Both the position numbers and the translations under genes were made by a program. From the NCBI RefSeq assembly GCF_018811945.1, contig NZ_JACRVU010000007.1, positions 8,198 to 72,197 of the forward strand: a stretch of 64,000 nt of DNA, read 5' to 3'. Shown here piece after piece: positions 1-8,089 of the stretch; positions within the stretch are counted from its first letter, which is position 1, and each line of letters starts with the position of its first letter. This DNA is from Gluconobacter sp. P1C6_b (GTDB lineage Bacteria; Pseudomonadota; Alphaproteobacteria; Acetobacterales; Acetobacteraceae). A model generated the notes under the pieces. The model had not been told where the DNA came from. It did no database searches and saw only the letters and a program-made list of their open reading frames with translations.

Positions 1-248
1 ACGAGATGCTCAAGCCGGGCGGCGTGCTGCTTTACGCCGTATGTTCGCTGCAGGACGAAGAAGGTCCGGAGCGGATCAAGGCCGCGATCGCGCGTGGTGG
101 CTGGAAGTTCGATCCGTTTTCGGAAGAAGAACTGGCCAGCATGGCCGTCGCCCGGACGTGGGACGGAATGTTCCGCACCCATCCGGGCCTGTGGAGCGAA
201 CTCGGCGGCATGGACGGGTTCTTCGCCGCGCGACTGATCAAGGTCTGA
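1..248 (+). CDS. RsmB/NOP-family RNA (cytosine-5) methyltransferase, C-terminal fragment
   Basis: The reading frame is open from the window edge, so the 5' part of the gene is missing. The visible ~81 residues match the C-terminus of SAM-dependent RNA m5C methyltransferases of the RsmB/NOL1/NOP2/Sun family: MLKPGG followed by LLYAVCSLQDEEG, which corresponds to the conserved TCS-x-E-N-E segment carrying a conserved cysteine (here AVCS rather than TCS). The tail GMDGFFAARLIKV is the usual final beta strand. Which rRNA base it modifies cannot be told from this piece. The gene is convergent with the aldo/keto reductase downstream, 49 bp away. Confidence 0.8.
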   Translation, partial: EMLKPGGVLLYAVCSLQDEEGPERIKAAIARGGWKFDPFSEEELASMAVARTWDGMFRTHPGLWSELGGMDGFFAARLIKV

Positions 249-297
249 TTCCGCCCGGCACCGGGAACTCTGCGCTCCTGATGCCGGATGCTCCGCC

Positions 298-1344
298 TCA
301 GGGAGCCGGGTTGGAGTGGACCTGATGGATGGCGTTGATCTTCTCTTCCAGCTCGGGAGTGATGGTCACGCTTTCTGCGCCAAGAATGGTGTGGAGCTGG
401 TCGAGGGTCGTGGCACCAATGATGTTGGACGTCACGAAGGGCCGTGAGGTCACGAAGGCGATGGCAAGCTGAACGGGGTCAATCCCTTCTTCGCGGGCGA
501 GGACGTGATAGGCCGTGACAGCCTCATCAACGCCGGGCTTCTGGTAGCGCTGGCCGCGATCGAACAATGTGGTACGGGCGCCTGCGGGACGGGCTCCGTT
601 GAGATACTTTCCGGTCAGATAGCCCTGAGCCAGCGGCGAATAAGCCAGCAGCCCGACCTTCTCCTGAAGCGCCATTTCCGCCAGACCGATTTCGAACGTC
701 CGGTTGATCAGGTTGTAGGCGTTCTGGATGGAGGCTACCCGGGGCAGACCGGTGCGGGAGGCTTCCAGAAACTTCGAGACACCCCAGGCGGTCTCGTTGG
801 AGAGGCCGACATGGCGGATCTTGCCTTCGTTCACGAGGTCCCCGAGTACGCCCAGCGTCTCTTCAATGGGCACGGATGCTTCTTCCGGCAGGTCACGGAA
901 GGTCGTGCCGCCTGCGCCGAACAGACCGATTTTCCGGTCCGGCCAGTGAAGCTGGTAGAGGTCGATGTAGTCGGTGCCAAGGCGGCGCAGGGAGCCTTCG
1001 AGGGCGTAGCGGATCTGCCGTGGGGTCAGGCGCGCTTCCTCGCCGTCAGGCCGGAACCACGGCATGGCGGTGCGTCCGACGACCTTGCTGGCGATGACGA
1101 GGCGGTCACGGCCACCACGGGCTTTCAGCCAGCTTCCGATGATGGTTTCCGTTGAGCCCTGTGTCTCGGCGCGGGGCGGGATGGAGTACAGCTCGGCGGT
1201 ATCGATGAAGTTGATGCCGTGGTCCAGCGCCATGTCGAGCTGGGCGTGGCCTTCGGCTTCGGTGTTCTGCTGACCGAAGGTCATGGTGCCGAGGCAGATT
1301 TCGCTGACGGCAATGCCGGTGCGGCCAAGTTCACGCTGTTTCAT
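298..1344 (-). CDS. Tas-like NADP(H)-dependent aldo/keto reductase
   Basis: This 348-residue protein belongs to the aldo/keto reductase superfamily, cytoplasmic NAD(P)H-linked reductases of carbonyls. The start is taken at MKQRELGRTGIAVSEICLGT, the normal beginning of the family; the longer frame adds 19 atypical residues. The catalytic tetrad is visible: Asp and Tyr in DTAELYS, Lys in IASKVVG, and His in YQLHWPD. The insertion between the Tyr and Lys segments (AETQGSTE) is typical of the Tas/YghZ branch. The substrate cannot be inferred. It lies downstream of the two-component system on the same strand with an 88-bp gap, so co-transcription is possible but unproven. Confidence 0.9.
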   Translation of the reverse strand: MKQRELGRTGIAVSEICLGTMTFGQQNTEAEGHAQLDMALDHGINFIDTAELYSIPPRAETQGSTETIIGSWLKARGGRDRLVIASKVVGRTAMPWFRPDGEEARLTPRQIRYALEGSLRRLGTDYIDLYQLHWPDRKIGLFGAGGTTFRDLPEEASVPIEETLGVLGDLVNEGKIRHVGLSNETAWGVSKFLEASRTGLPRVASIQNAYNLINRTFEIGLAEMALQEKVGLLAYSPLAQGYLTGKYLNGARPAGARTTLFDRGQRYQKPGVDEAVTAYHVLAREEGIDPVQLAIAFVTSRPFVTSNIIGATTLDQLHTILGAESVTITPELEEKINAIHQVHSNPAP

Positions 1345-1432
1345 GAGAAAGACCTGATCAGAAAATGGGGGAAGTCCCCAGCATGGAAGCACTGGCGCCA
1401 TTGATCAAGGCGCTGGCTCTTCCATGCCGACA

Positions 1433-3043
1433 CTACGGGGCCAGTGTGACGATGACGCGCAGGCCGCCGCTCGGACGGTTCTCAAGCCGGACATTGCCGC
1501 CCTGACCGTGCAGGATGGTGCGGGCGATCGAAAGGCCCAGACCGCTGCCACCGGTCTCGCGGTTGCGGCTGCTTTCGATGCGGACGAAAGGCTCGAACAC
1601 ACGGTCAAGCTCGCTTTCCGGCAGACCCGGACCATTATCCTCGATCAGGATCTTGACCACATTGTCCTTCTCGCCCGGATTGGTGGCGGGAATGAGCGTG
1701 ACATGCGCGCTGCCCCCGTATTTCAGAGCGTTGAGGATCAGGTTGTTCAGCGCACGCTTCAGTGCCACCGAGCGGGCCTTGATCCGCACAGGAACATTGG
1801 GCGGCTCATAGAACAGATCGTCAGCCTTGTCCGGCACGCTTTCCGCAGCCTCGTCCATGATGGTCTGGAGCAGGGCGCGCAGGTCGAGCGAGACGATGGG
1901 TTCGGCGGAGGCACTGTCACGTCCAAAGGCCAGCGTGGCCGAGACCATGGATTCCATCTCGTCCAGATCAGCCAGAACCTTGTTGCGCAGTTCCTCGTCG
2001 TCAATGAATTCGGCGCGCAGTTTCAGGCGTGTGATGGGCGTGCGCAGATCATGGCCGATGGCCGTCAGCATGAGCGTACGATCCGTCACGAAACGGCGGA
2101 TGCGCATGGCCATCGTGTTGAAGGCGATGGCGGCGCGGCGGATTTCGGACGGACCATTCTCGGGCAGCGCAGCCGTGTGGACATCCCGCCCCAGCGCTTC
2201 CGCGGCATTGGCCAGAGTCGTCACGGGTGCGATCAGACGCTGCGTGGCCCAGACGATCATCGCACTCCCGGCAATCGACATGACGAGGAAGGCGATCATG
2301 AAGGTCGGGGAACCGAACGGATTGGGCAGGGGGGTGACGAAACGCACCACGAGCCAGCAGTCCCGGTCCGGCAGGAGGATCGAGGTCGAATGCGTGCGCA
2401 TTTTCTGCCCGATCAGGACCTTGCGCGGATAGAGCGAGGACGGCAGGAGCGCCCAGCGCATGAAGGGCGGCATGTCACGGCGCCGTATGGCGCCGGGAAA
2501 GCGGGGGTCGCCGTTCAGATGCTCGGCATCCGCGCGCTCACCATCGGCGTGGTCGGCGGGAAAATGAAACTCCGGTCCGCCACCCATTGGGCCCATCGGT
2601 CCGGGACCAGCACCGGGAAATCCCGGCCCCCCCATGTCGGGGCCAGAGTGTGGCCCGCCCGGATCCATCGGACCGGGAGGCAGAAATCCTTCATGGCCCT
2701 GCGGATCCTCATGCAGACGATGCAGGAAGGACGGCGACGTCATCGCCGGGAACGGGATTTCATGCCCCTCGATCAGCGGGTCCGGCTCCTTGAGTAGCAG
2801 GACGGTGACGTTGGAGGGGACGTGCAGGTCGTCGATCGCGTCGTGACGGTCGGCGGGTTTGGCTTCCGCGACCGTACGGTAGATGGAAAAGACCTGCACC
2901 TGTTCTTCGTGGACCTGGCTGCGTTCCTCCAGGTCAAAGCGGTCCAGCGCATGGATTCCGAGCCCTGCAGCTTCCACGACCGCAAGGCCCACGATCAGCA
3001 GAAGGCTGGTCCGGGCAACAAGAGACCGTGGCAGGATGTGCAT
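1433..3043 (-). CDS. EnvZ-like membrane sensor histidine kinase
   Basis: The protein (536 aa) is an inner-membrane sensor kinase. It has TM1 at about residues 8-30, a periplasmic part of about 210 residues, TM2 near 246-266, HAMP to about 320, and a HisKA domain with the phospho-acceptor His331 in AIGHDLRTPITRLK. The ATPase domain shows the N box NLILNALKYGG, the G1 box EDNGPGLP and the G2 box GSGLGLS. The periplasmic domain carries a Pro/Gly/Met-rich low-complexity stretch at about 121-158, which is unusual for EnvZ. The response regulator gene sits 5 bp upstream, so the two form a standard operon. The stimulus is unknown. Confidence 0.92.
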   Translation of the reverse strand: MHILPRSLVARTSLLLIVGLAVVEAAGLGIHALDRFDLEERSQVHEEQVQVFSIYRTVAEAKPADRHDAIDDLHVPSNVTVLLLKEPDPLIEGHEIPFPAMTSPSFLHRLHEDPQGHEGFLPPGPMDPGGPHSGPDMGGPGFPGAGPGPMGPMGGGPEFHFPADHADGERADAEHLNGDPRFPGAIRRRDMPPFMRWALLPSSLYPRKVLIGQKMRTHSTSILLPDRDCWLVVRFVTPLPNPFGSPTFMIAFLVMSIAGSAMIVWATQRLIAPVTTLANAAEALGRDVHTAALPENGPSEIRRAAIAFNTMAMRIRRFVTDRTLMLTAIGHDLRTPITRLKLRAEFIDDEELRNKVLADLDEMESMVSATLAFGRDSASAEPIVSLDLRALLQTIMDEAAESVPDKADDLFYEPPNVPVRIKARSVALKRALNNLILNALKYGGSAHVTLIPATNPGEKDNVVKILIEDNGPGLPESELDRVFEPFVRIESSRNRETGGSGLGLSIARTILHGQGGNVRLENRPSGGLRVIVTLAP

Positions 3044-3048
3044 CGGGT

Positions 3049-3774
3049 TCAGAGACGCTCCACTTCCGCTGCGAGCACGTAGCCACCGCCACGGACCGTC
3101 TTGATGACCTGTGCATTGCGCCCGTCATCCTCGAGCTTGCGGCGCAGGCGGCTGATGGCGACGTCAATGGCGCGGTCGAACGGTCCGGCCTGACGACCCC
3201 GTAGCAGTTCGAGCAGCATGTCGCGCGTCAGAACGCGGTTGGCACGTTCGAGCAGCGCCATCAGCAGATCGTACTCGCCGCCCGTGAGGGAAACTTCCGC
3301 CCCGTCCGGGTTCAGAAGACGGCGGCGCACGGGGTCGAGGCACCAGCCGGCGAAGTGGATCTTGCGGGTATCGGCGGCCTGACGCTTGTCTTCCACATCG
3401 ACTGTCCGGCGTAGCACGGCGCGGATACGGGCCAGCAGTTCACGCGGATTGAACGGCTTGGCGACATAATCGTCCGCACCGAATTCAAGGCCAATGATCC
3501 GGTCCGTCTCATCGCTCATCGCCGTAAGCATGATGATGGGAACATTGTCCTGCGAGCGCAGCCAGCGTGCGACTTCAAGGCCGCTCTCGCCAGGCAGCAT
3601 CAGGTCCAGCACCACCAGCTGGTAATGCCCGTTGGCCCAGGCCTTGCGGGCTTCACGGGCGTCACGGGCGGCCGTGACGCGGAAATGGTTGCGTTCAAGG
3701 AACTGGCTCAGCAGTTCGCGGATTTCGCGGTCATCATCCACGACCAGAAGATGGGGCAGGGTTTCCGTGCTCAT
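3049..3774 (-). CDS. OmpR-family response regulator
   Basis: This 241-residue protein is a DNA-binding response regulator paired with the downstream kinase. The receiver domain shows the acidic pair in VVDDDREIREL, the phospho-acceptor Asp in LVVLDLMLPGESG, the Thr in IMLTAMSD and the Lys in YVAKPFNP. The C-terminal winged helix is of the Trans_reg_C type (LTGGEYDLLMALL, VAISRLRRKLEDD, IKTVRGGGYVL). It is the first gene of the pair and lies 99 bp downstream of cysteine synthase on the same strand. Target genes cannot be named from the sequence. Confidence 0.93.
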   Translation of the reverse strand: MSTETLPHLLVVDDDREIRELLSQFLERNHFRVTAARDAREARKAWANGHYQLVVLDLMLPGESGLEVARWLRSQDNVPIIMLTAMSDETDRIIGLEFGADDYVAKPFNPRELLARIRAVLRRTVDVEDKRQAADTRKIHFAGWCLDPVRRRLLNPDGAEVSLTGGEYDLLMALLERANRVLTRDMLLELLRGRQAGPFDRAIDVAISRLRRKLEDDGRNAQVIKTVRGGGYVLAAEVERL

Positions 3775-3830
3775 GACCAGAGGCCTTTCGGGAATGCTGT
3801 GACCGCGTTCAGACTGCGTATGCCGCCCGA

Positions 3831-3850
3831 CCGGAAAACGGTATTTCCGG
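3831..3850 (-). terminator. Short hairpin after cysteine synthase
   Basis: CCGGAAA and TTTCCGG form a 7-bp inverted repeat with a 6-nt loop just past the cysteine synthase stop. There is no U-tract, so it could be a weak terminator, an RNA 3'-end stabiliser or chance. Confidence 0.35.
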
Positions 3851-3873
3851 CCGGGAGAGACAGTGGAGCGATG

Positions 3874-4929
3874 TTAGGCCAGCCACGGCGGAACAGGCAG
3901 GTTTTTCGCACGCAGGAACTCCGGATTGAACAGCTTGGACTGATATCGGGCGCCACCGTCGCACAGAATTGTAACAATCGTATGTCCGGGACCAAGTCTG
4001 CGTGCCGTCCGTATTGCCGCAGCAACATTGATTCCGGATGAACCGCCCACCGACAGACCTTCTTCGGAAGTCAGGGAAAAGATCTGCTCCAGCGCTTCGG
4101 CATCGGGGATGCGTTCGGCATCATCGGGATGAGAGCCTTCGAGATTGGCCGTCACACGGCCCTGTCCGATGCCCTCGGTGATGGAGCCGCCCGTGATGGT
4201 GAGGTCATTGGATTTGACCCAGCCATAAAGCGCGGACCCTTCCGGATCGGCGAGGACGATACGCGGGGCCATCTTCCCGGCAGCCTGCGCCTGATCGCGC
4301 AACCCGAGTGCGATGCCCGCCAGCGTTCCGCCGGTGCCGCAGGCGCAGGTGAAGGCATCGACCTTCCCGCCCGTCTGCTCCCAGATCTCACGCGCCGTGG
4401 TGGCACGATGGCCTTCGCGGTTGGCGGTGTTGTCAAACTGGTTGGCCCAGAACCCGCCGATCTCTTCAGCCAGACGGCGCGAGACGTGAACATAGTTGCC
4501 CGGATCGCGATACGGCTTGGCGGGAACAAGGCGGAGATCAGCGCCGATCATACGCAGGAAGTCCAGCTTCTCACGGCTCTGTGTTTCCGGCACGACGATC
4601 ACGGCCTTGCAGCCGACGGCATGGGCGACCAGTGTGAGGCCGATTCCCGTATTGCCGGCCGTCCCCTCCACGACCGTACCGCCGGGCTTCAGCGCTCCGC
4701 TTTTCAGCGCGTCCTCGATGATCGCCAGGGCTGCACGATCCTTGACGGAGCCGCCGGGGTTCATGAATTCGGCCTTGCCGTAAATGTCGCAGCCCGTTTC
4801 TTCCGAAGCGCGTCTGAGACGGATCAGGGGGGTCCCCCCGATTGCGGCGGTCATGCCCGGAGAGATAGTCTGCCACCCCTTCGTGGGCGTCTGGGGGATG
4901 GTTTGGCGGTTCGGGGAGATGTCAGTCAT
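3874..4929 (-). CDS. cysK: Cysteine synthase (O-acetylserine sulfhydrylase family)
   Basis: This is a PLP-dependent beta-replacement enzyme that makes L-cysteine from O-acetylserine and sulfide. The PLP lysine is Lys63 in NPGGSVKDRAAL, and the substrate loop is EGTAGNTGIG, with TAGNTG in place of the TSGNTG of E. coli CysK. The phosphate-binding glycine loop is seen in CGTGGTLAG. At 351 residues it is longer than classical CysK (about 310-320), as in the alphaproteobacterial branch with this loop. It is divergent from a rhodanese gene across only 57 bp, which suggests shared sulfur-metabolism regulation. The subfamily (CysK versus a specialised CysK-like enzyme) is less certain than the reaction type. 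Confidence 0.88.
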   Translation of the reverse strand: MTDISPNRQTIPQTPTKGWQTISPGMTAAIGGTPLIRLRRASEETGCDIYGKAEFMNPGGSVKDRAALAIIEDALKSGALKPGGTVVEGTAGNTGIGLTLVAHAVGCKAVIVVPETQSREKLDFLRMIGADLRLVPAKPYRDPGNYVHVSRRLAEEIGGFWANQFDNTANREGHRATTAREIWEQTGGKVDAFTCACGTGGTLAGIALGLRDQAQAAGKMAPRIVLADPEGSALYGWVKSNDLTITGGSITEGIGQGRVTANLEGSHPDDAERIPDAEALEQIFSLTSEEGLSVGGSSGINVAAAIRTARRLGPGHTIVTILCDGGARYQSKLFNPEFLRAKNLPVPPWLA

Positions 4930-4951
4930 AGTTCACTCCTGTGCTGGGTGA

Positions 4952-4957
4952 ATTATA
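4952..4957 (-). promoter_or_regulatory. Putative -10 box for cysteine synthase
   Basis: On the minus strand a perfect TATAAT lies 22 bp upstream of the cysteine synthase ATG. The region where a -35 should be (around CCTCATC, 16-18 bp upstream) is a poor match to TTGACA. The element sits in the 57-bp divergent spacer, so its -35 area overlaps the start of the rhodanese gene. Confidence 0.4.
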
Positions 4958-4986
4958 GAACGCGTTTTGGAAGGATGAGGAAGAGC

Positions 4987-5415
4987 ATGAAGGTCCTGAC
5001 GGCAAGACAGGCATGGGAAATGCTTGAAAAAGACCCTGAAAACGCTGCCGGCAATGCCGATGAAGGCACGCCGCGCCCCATTCTGGTAGATGTCCGGACA
5101 CCGCCGGAATGGATGCATGTGGGCCTGCCGGACGCGGATGCGATGACCGCGCCGCTTCTGTGCATCACCTGGCAGCCGGACCGCCAGCAGGAATTCGTGG
5201 AAGCGCTGCTCGAAGCCGTCCCCGACCAGCAGACGCCGCTGCTGTTCCTCTGCCGGTCGGGTGTGCGCTCGCATCATGCCGCACTTCTGGCGGAAAACGC
5301 CGGTTATGCGGATGTCAGCAATATCGTGGACGGATTCGAGGACCAGCACGGCCCCGGCAAGGGCTGGCGCTCCAGCGGTCTGCCGTCCTCTTACATGCCG
5401 CTGTCGGGTTCCTGA
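4987..5415 (+). CDS. Rhodanese-like sulfurtransferase
   Basis: A single-domain rhodanese of 142 residues, probably transferring sulfane sulfur in the cytoplasm. The active-site Cys is in LFLCRSGVRSHH, and the upstream CH2-type element is PILVDVRTPPEWMHVG. The start at 4987 is preferred over the in-frame ATG at 4975 because the AGGAAG-type ribosome-binding sequence is well placed for 4987 and too close for 4975. It is divergent from cysteine synthase, in keeping with a sulfur-related role. Its 3' end overlaps the convergent DUF2272 gene by 25 bp. A much longer frame running back to 4129 is the antisense shadow of cysteine synthase. Confidence 0.88.
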   Translation: MKVLTARQAWEMLEKDPENAAGNADEGTPRPILVDVRTPPEWMHVGLPDADAMTAPLLCITWQPDRQQEFVEALLEAVPDQQTPLLFLCRSGVRSHHAALLAENAGYADVSNIVDGFEDQHGPGKGWRSSGLPSSYMPLSGS

Positions 5416-6305
5416 TCCGCGTCGTAATGGACTTCCAGCACGGCACACCACGGATAACGGCTGTCATAGCTGTGCCCTGAGCCATCGGCGATCATGCCGT
5501 TGGCGTCCGTGGGAACATGGGTGAGCGCCACGGCATCATCCACGTTGCCGCCGACAATGCTCAGCTCATGACCGAAGGGCTGGGCGTTCTGGTTGGTCGC
5601 GGACACGATGCCGCAATGCGCCGGAAAGCCGTAGCTCGTGGGCAGCATGGAGAAGGTGACGGTCTTGCTGCGTCCGCGCCCGACGCAGATCAGGTCGCCG
5701 ATCTTCGGCGCATAGGTTCCCGGATCATGGGCTGTGACACCGCTGGACTGCCCGCTGGCAGCGGCGTTGATATAGGTCGAGTGATTGGGCGAATACGGGA
5801 AGCGGTCGTTGGCTCCGGCAACACGCATTACATAGGAAATGAAAGCTGCGGACCAGGCGTAATGGCCGTCATGCTCGATTTCAAAACGGGTGCCCTGGGA
5901 GTCCGTCTTGCCTGTCCAGCCGACTTCCGTCTCATACGGGTCCTGTCCGATCCACCAATATTCGCCAACGCGCTGCCACAGGCCGGGGAGGCGCTCGGGC
6001 TTCAGTGCGGCATCGGTGGGTTCTGGACGGTCTTCGGGGTCGTCGTCCGAGACGGGGGAGCCGAACATCCGCCATTCGCGCAGGGCGATGGCCGCGACGT
6101 CCTGCCGGTTGAACGGCTCGAAATTGCGGGTGGCAAAATCCGGGACGTGGCTGTCATAGCCAGCCGGACCAGTGGTTCCGTTCGCATACTGGGCGTTCGG
6201 CGTGCGGGCCGGGTACGGGCGGACACTCTGCTGGCTGGAACATGCAGCCAGTGCGAGCAGGGCGGCCGTAGCAGCTGCTCGCCTGAAAATATGCGAATCT
6301 GGCAC
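5391..6305 (-). CDS. DUF2272-family lipoprotein
   Basis: The 304-residue product begins at a GTG preceded by an AGGA-type ribosome-binding site, giving a short signal peptide with the lipobox LLALAAC, so it is probably a lipid-anchored envelope protein. The body resembles DUF2272 proteins: HYAWSAAFISYVMRVAG, then NHSTYINAA, then GDLICVGRGRS and HCGIVSA, a pattern reminiscent of NlpC/P60-like or CHAP-like cysteine/histidine hydrolases. A catalytic function is an inference only. The longer frame to 6353 has no ribosome site and no signal peptide at its start. It is convergent with and overlaps the rhodanese. Confidence 0.75.
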   Translation of the reverse strand: MPDSHIFRRAAATAALLALAACSSQQSVRPYPARTPNAQYANGTTGPAGYDSHVPDFATRNFEPFNRQDVAAIALREWRMFGSPVSDDDPEDRPEPTDAALKPERLPGLWQRVGEYWWIGQDPYETEVGWTGKTDSQGTRFEIEHDGHYAWSAAFISYVMRVAGANDRFPYSPNHSTYINAAASGQSSGVTAHDPGTYAPKIGDLICVGRGRSKTVTFSMLPTSYGFPAHCGIVSATNQNAQPFGHELSIVGGNVDDAVALTHVPTDANGMIADGSGHSYDSRYPWCAVLEVHYDADQEPDSGM

Positions 6306-6366
6306 TGTTATCCTCGTTGGGGGATCTGTTTCCCAGGCTGAATGAAGGGCCAAGACGACCGGGGCG

Positions 6367-6786
6367 TCAAGGACGGGCGCTCAGCGGGGCATGGCTGGTC
6401 GCATAGGCTGCCATGATTTCCGTACAGGCTTTCGCAAGCAGTGGCACGCCCGTGGGAAGGAACCAGATGCCGAGCAGAACTGTCGAAACCAGCGTGTTCA
6501 CGATCATCCGCATCCGAGACATGGGCGCTGTTCTGAAGAGGAGCATGACCGTAACGATGCAGATGACCGGCAGGAGCAGGAGGTAGAAAAGCAGGCACCA
6601 TCCGAAAAGCGGCTCGTTGGCGGGGCTGGACAGGGACATGCCAGCGCCGAGCCCGATACCCGGAAGAAAGACACTCGCGACCATTCCGGCAATGACGTTG
6701 GCCGTCAGGAAACCCCGTATGATGCGGAACCATAGTGGAAGGAGGGCCGCAGGTCGTTCCCCGGAGACCGGAACAGGAGCGGGCAT
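6367..6786 (-). CDS. Small multi-pass membrane protein of unknown function
   Basis: This 139-residue protein has about three to four hydrophobic segments (LTANVIAGMVASVFLPGIGL, LFGWCLLFYLLLLPVICIV, MIVNTLVSTVLLGIWFL) and no motif that I recognise. The ATG at 6786 has an AGGAG 12 nt upstream; a GTG at 6816 in the same frame is an alternative and would lie only 3 bp after the mtnA stop. It is probably translated from the same transcript as mtnA. The function is unknown. Confidence 0.65.
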   Translation of the reverse strand: MPAPVPVSGERPAALLPLWFRIIRGFLTANVIAGMVASVFLPGIGLGAGMSLSSPANEPLFGWCLLFYLLLLPVICIVTVMLLFRTAPMSRMRMIVNTLVSTVLLGIWFLPTGVPLLAKACTEIMAAYATSHAPLSARP

Positions 6787-6819
6787 TACGCAGTCCCGCT
6801 CCTGGCAGGAGGACACCCG

Positions 6820-7926
6820 TCAGAGGGCTTTCGTCTGCTCGGGAAAGAGGGACTGCAGACCAGCCTCCGAAGCCTCACAGCGGCCGCGTTCGGTGATGAG
6901 ACCCGTCACGAGCCGCGCAGGCGTTACGTCGAAGGCGGGGTTTGCCGCCGGGCTGCCCTGCGGTGCGATCCGCACGCGGCCGGCTTCCCCGTTGCTGTCC
7001 AGTCCCGTCATGAACAGGACTTCGTCCGCGCTGCGCTCCTCGATCGGGATTTCCTTCACGCCATCGCGGACGCGCCAGTCGATCGTCGAGGACGGCAGCG
7101 CCACCCAGAACGGGACATTGTTGTCGTGGGCCGCGAGGGCCTTGAGATAGGTGCCGATCTTGTTGGCCACGTCCCCCTGAGCGGTCACACGGTCGGTGCC
7201 GACAATGACCATGTCCACACGACCGGCCTGCATGTAATGCCCGCCGGCATTGTCAGCGATCACGGTATGCGGCACGCCGTGGCTGCCGAGCTCCCAGGCG
7301 GTCAGAAGGCTGCCCTGGTTGCGCGGGCGCGTCTCGTCCACCCAGACATGCACCGGGATGCCTTCGTCATGTGCCATGTAGATGGGCGCGAGTGCCGTGC
7401 CCCAGTCCACGGTTGCGATCCAGCCGGCATTGCAGTGGGTCAGCAGGTTCACCTGTCCCTGATGGCCCTTGTGTTCCCAGATCTCGCGGATCAGCTCCAG
7501 CCCGTGACGGCCGATGGCCTCATTGACCTGCACGTCCTCATCACAGATCGCATCGGCCTCGACATAACCCGCCGCCACGCGCTCCGTCGGCGGCACGGCT
7601 TTGAGACGCGCAACCATCCGTTCGATGGCCCAGCGCAGGTTGATGGCCGTCGGGCGTGTGGCCACCAGAAAGGCCGCGGCCTTCTCCAGAGCCTCGTCCG
7701 ACGCATCGTCCTGAAGCGCGAAGACCAGCCCATAGGCTGCAACCGCCCCAATCAGCGGCGCGCCACGCACCTGCATGCTGGTGATGGCGTCAGCGACGGC
7801 GCCCACATCCCGAAGCTCCAGGATCTCCACGTTCCAGGGAAAGCGGGTCTGATCGAAAATCCGGATGCTGCCCGCATCATCGGAAGGGCGCCAGAGACTG
7901 CGATAGGAAATGCCGTTGATTTTCAA
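6820..7926 (-). CDS. mtnA: S-methyl-5-thioribose-1-phosphate isomerase
   Basis: This aldose-ketose isomerase of the methionine salvage pathway converts methylthioribose 1-phosphate to methylthioribulose 1-phosphate. Recognisable parts are MQVRGAPLIGAVAAYG, the catalytic Cys segment LLTHCNAGWIATVDWG, and the catalytic Asp segment VGTDRVTAQGDVANKIGTY, followed by FWVALPSSTIDW. The start is placed at TTG 7926, which has AAGGAG exactly 7 nt upstream and gives LKINGISYRSLW, the family's normal N-terminus, and 368 residues. The longer frame adds 27 residues without homology. No other methionine-salvage gene is adjacent. The residue after the catalytic Cys region (WIATVDWGTALAP) is a variant of the usual LATAGYGTALG. 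Confidence 0.92.
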   Translation of the reverse strand: MKINGISYRSLWRPSDDAGSIRIFDQTRFPWNVEILELRDVGAVADAITSMQVRGAPLIGAVAAYGLVFALQDDASDEALEKAAAFLVATRPTAINLRWAIERMVARLKAVPPTERVAAGYVEADAICDEDVQVNEAIGRHGLELIREIWEHKGHQGQVNLLTHCNAGWIATVDWGTALAPIYMAHDEGIPVHVWVDETRPRNQGSLLTAWELGSHGVPHTVIADNAGGHYMQAGRVDMVIVGTDRVTAQGDVANKIGTYLKALAAHDNNVPFWVALPSSTIDWRVRDGVKEIPIEERSADEVLFMTGLDSNGEAGRVRIAPQGSPAANPAFDVTPARLVTGLITERGRCEASEAGLQSLFPEQTKAL

Positions 7927-8089
7927 GGGAACGCTCCTTGCGGACGGAAAAGGAGGGTGGGTCGCTGACCGGCCCGCAGGAACAGGGGCACGCGCGGCCC
8001 GCGACATGCTGGACCAGAGGTTCCTGCATGTGCGTGATCCGCCGCCCTAACTCAAGACCCTTCGCATGAAACTTTCACGCGAGAGAGAT

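Noticed and set aside
4129-4986. A long N-terminal extension of the rhodanese
   Set aside because: This part is antisense to cysteine synthase; the rhodanese domain starts right at 4987 with a good ribosome-binding site.
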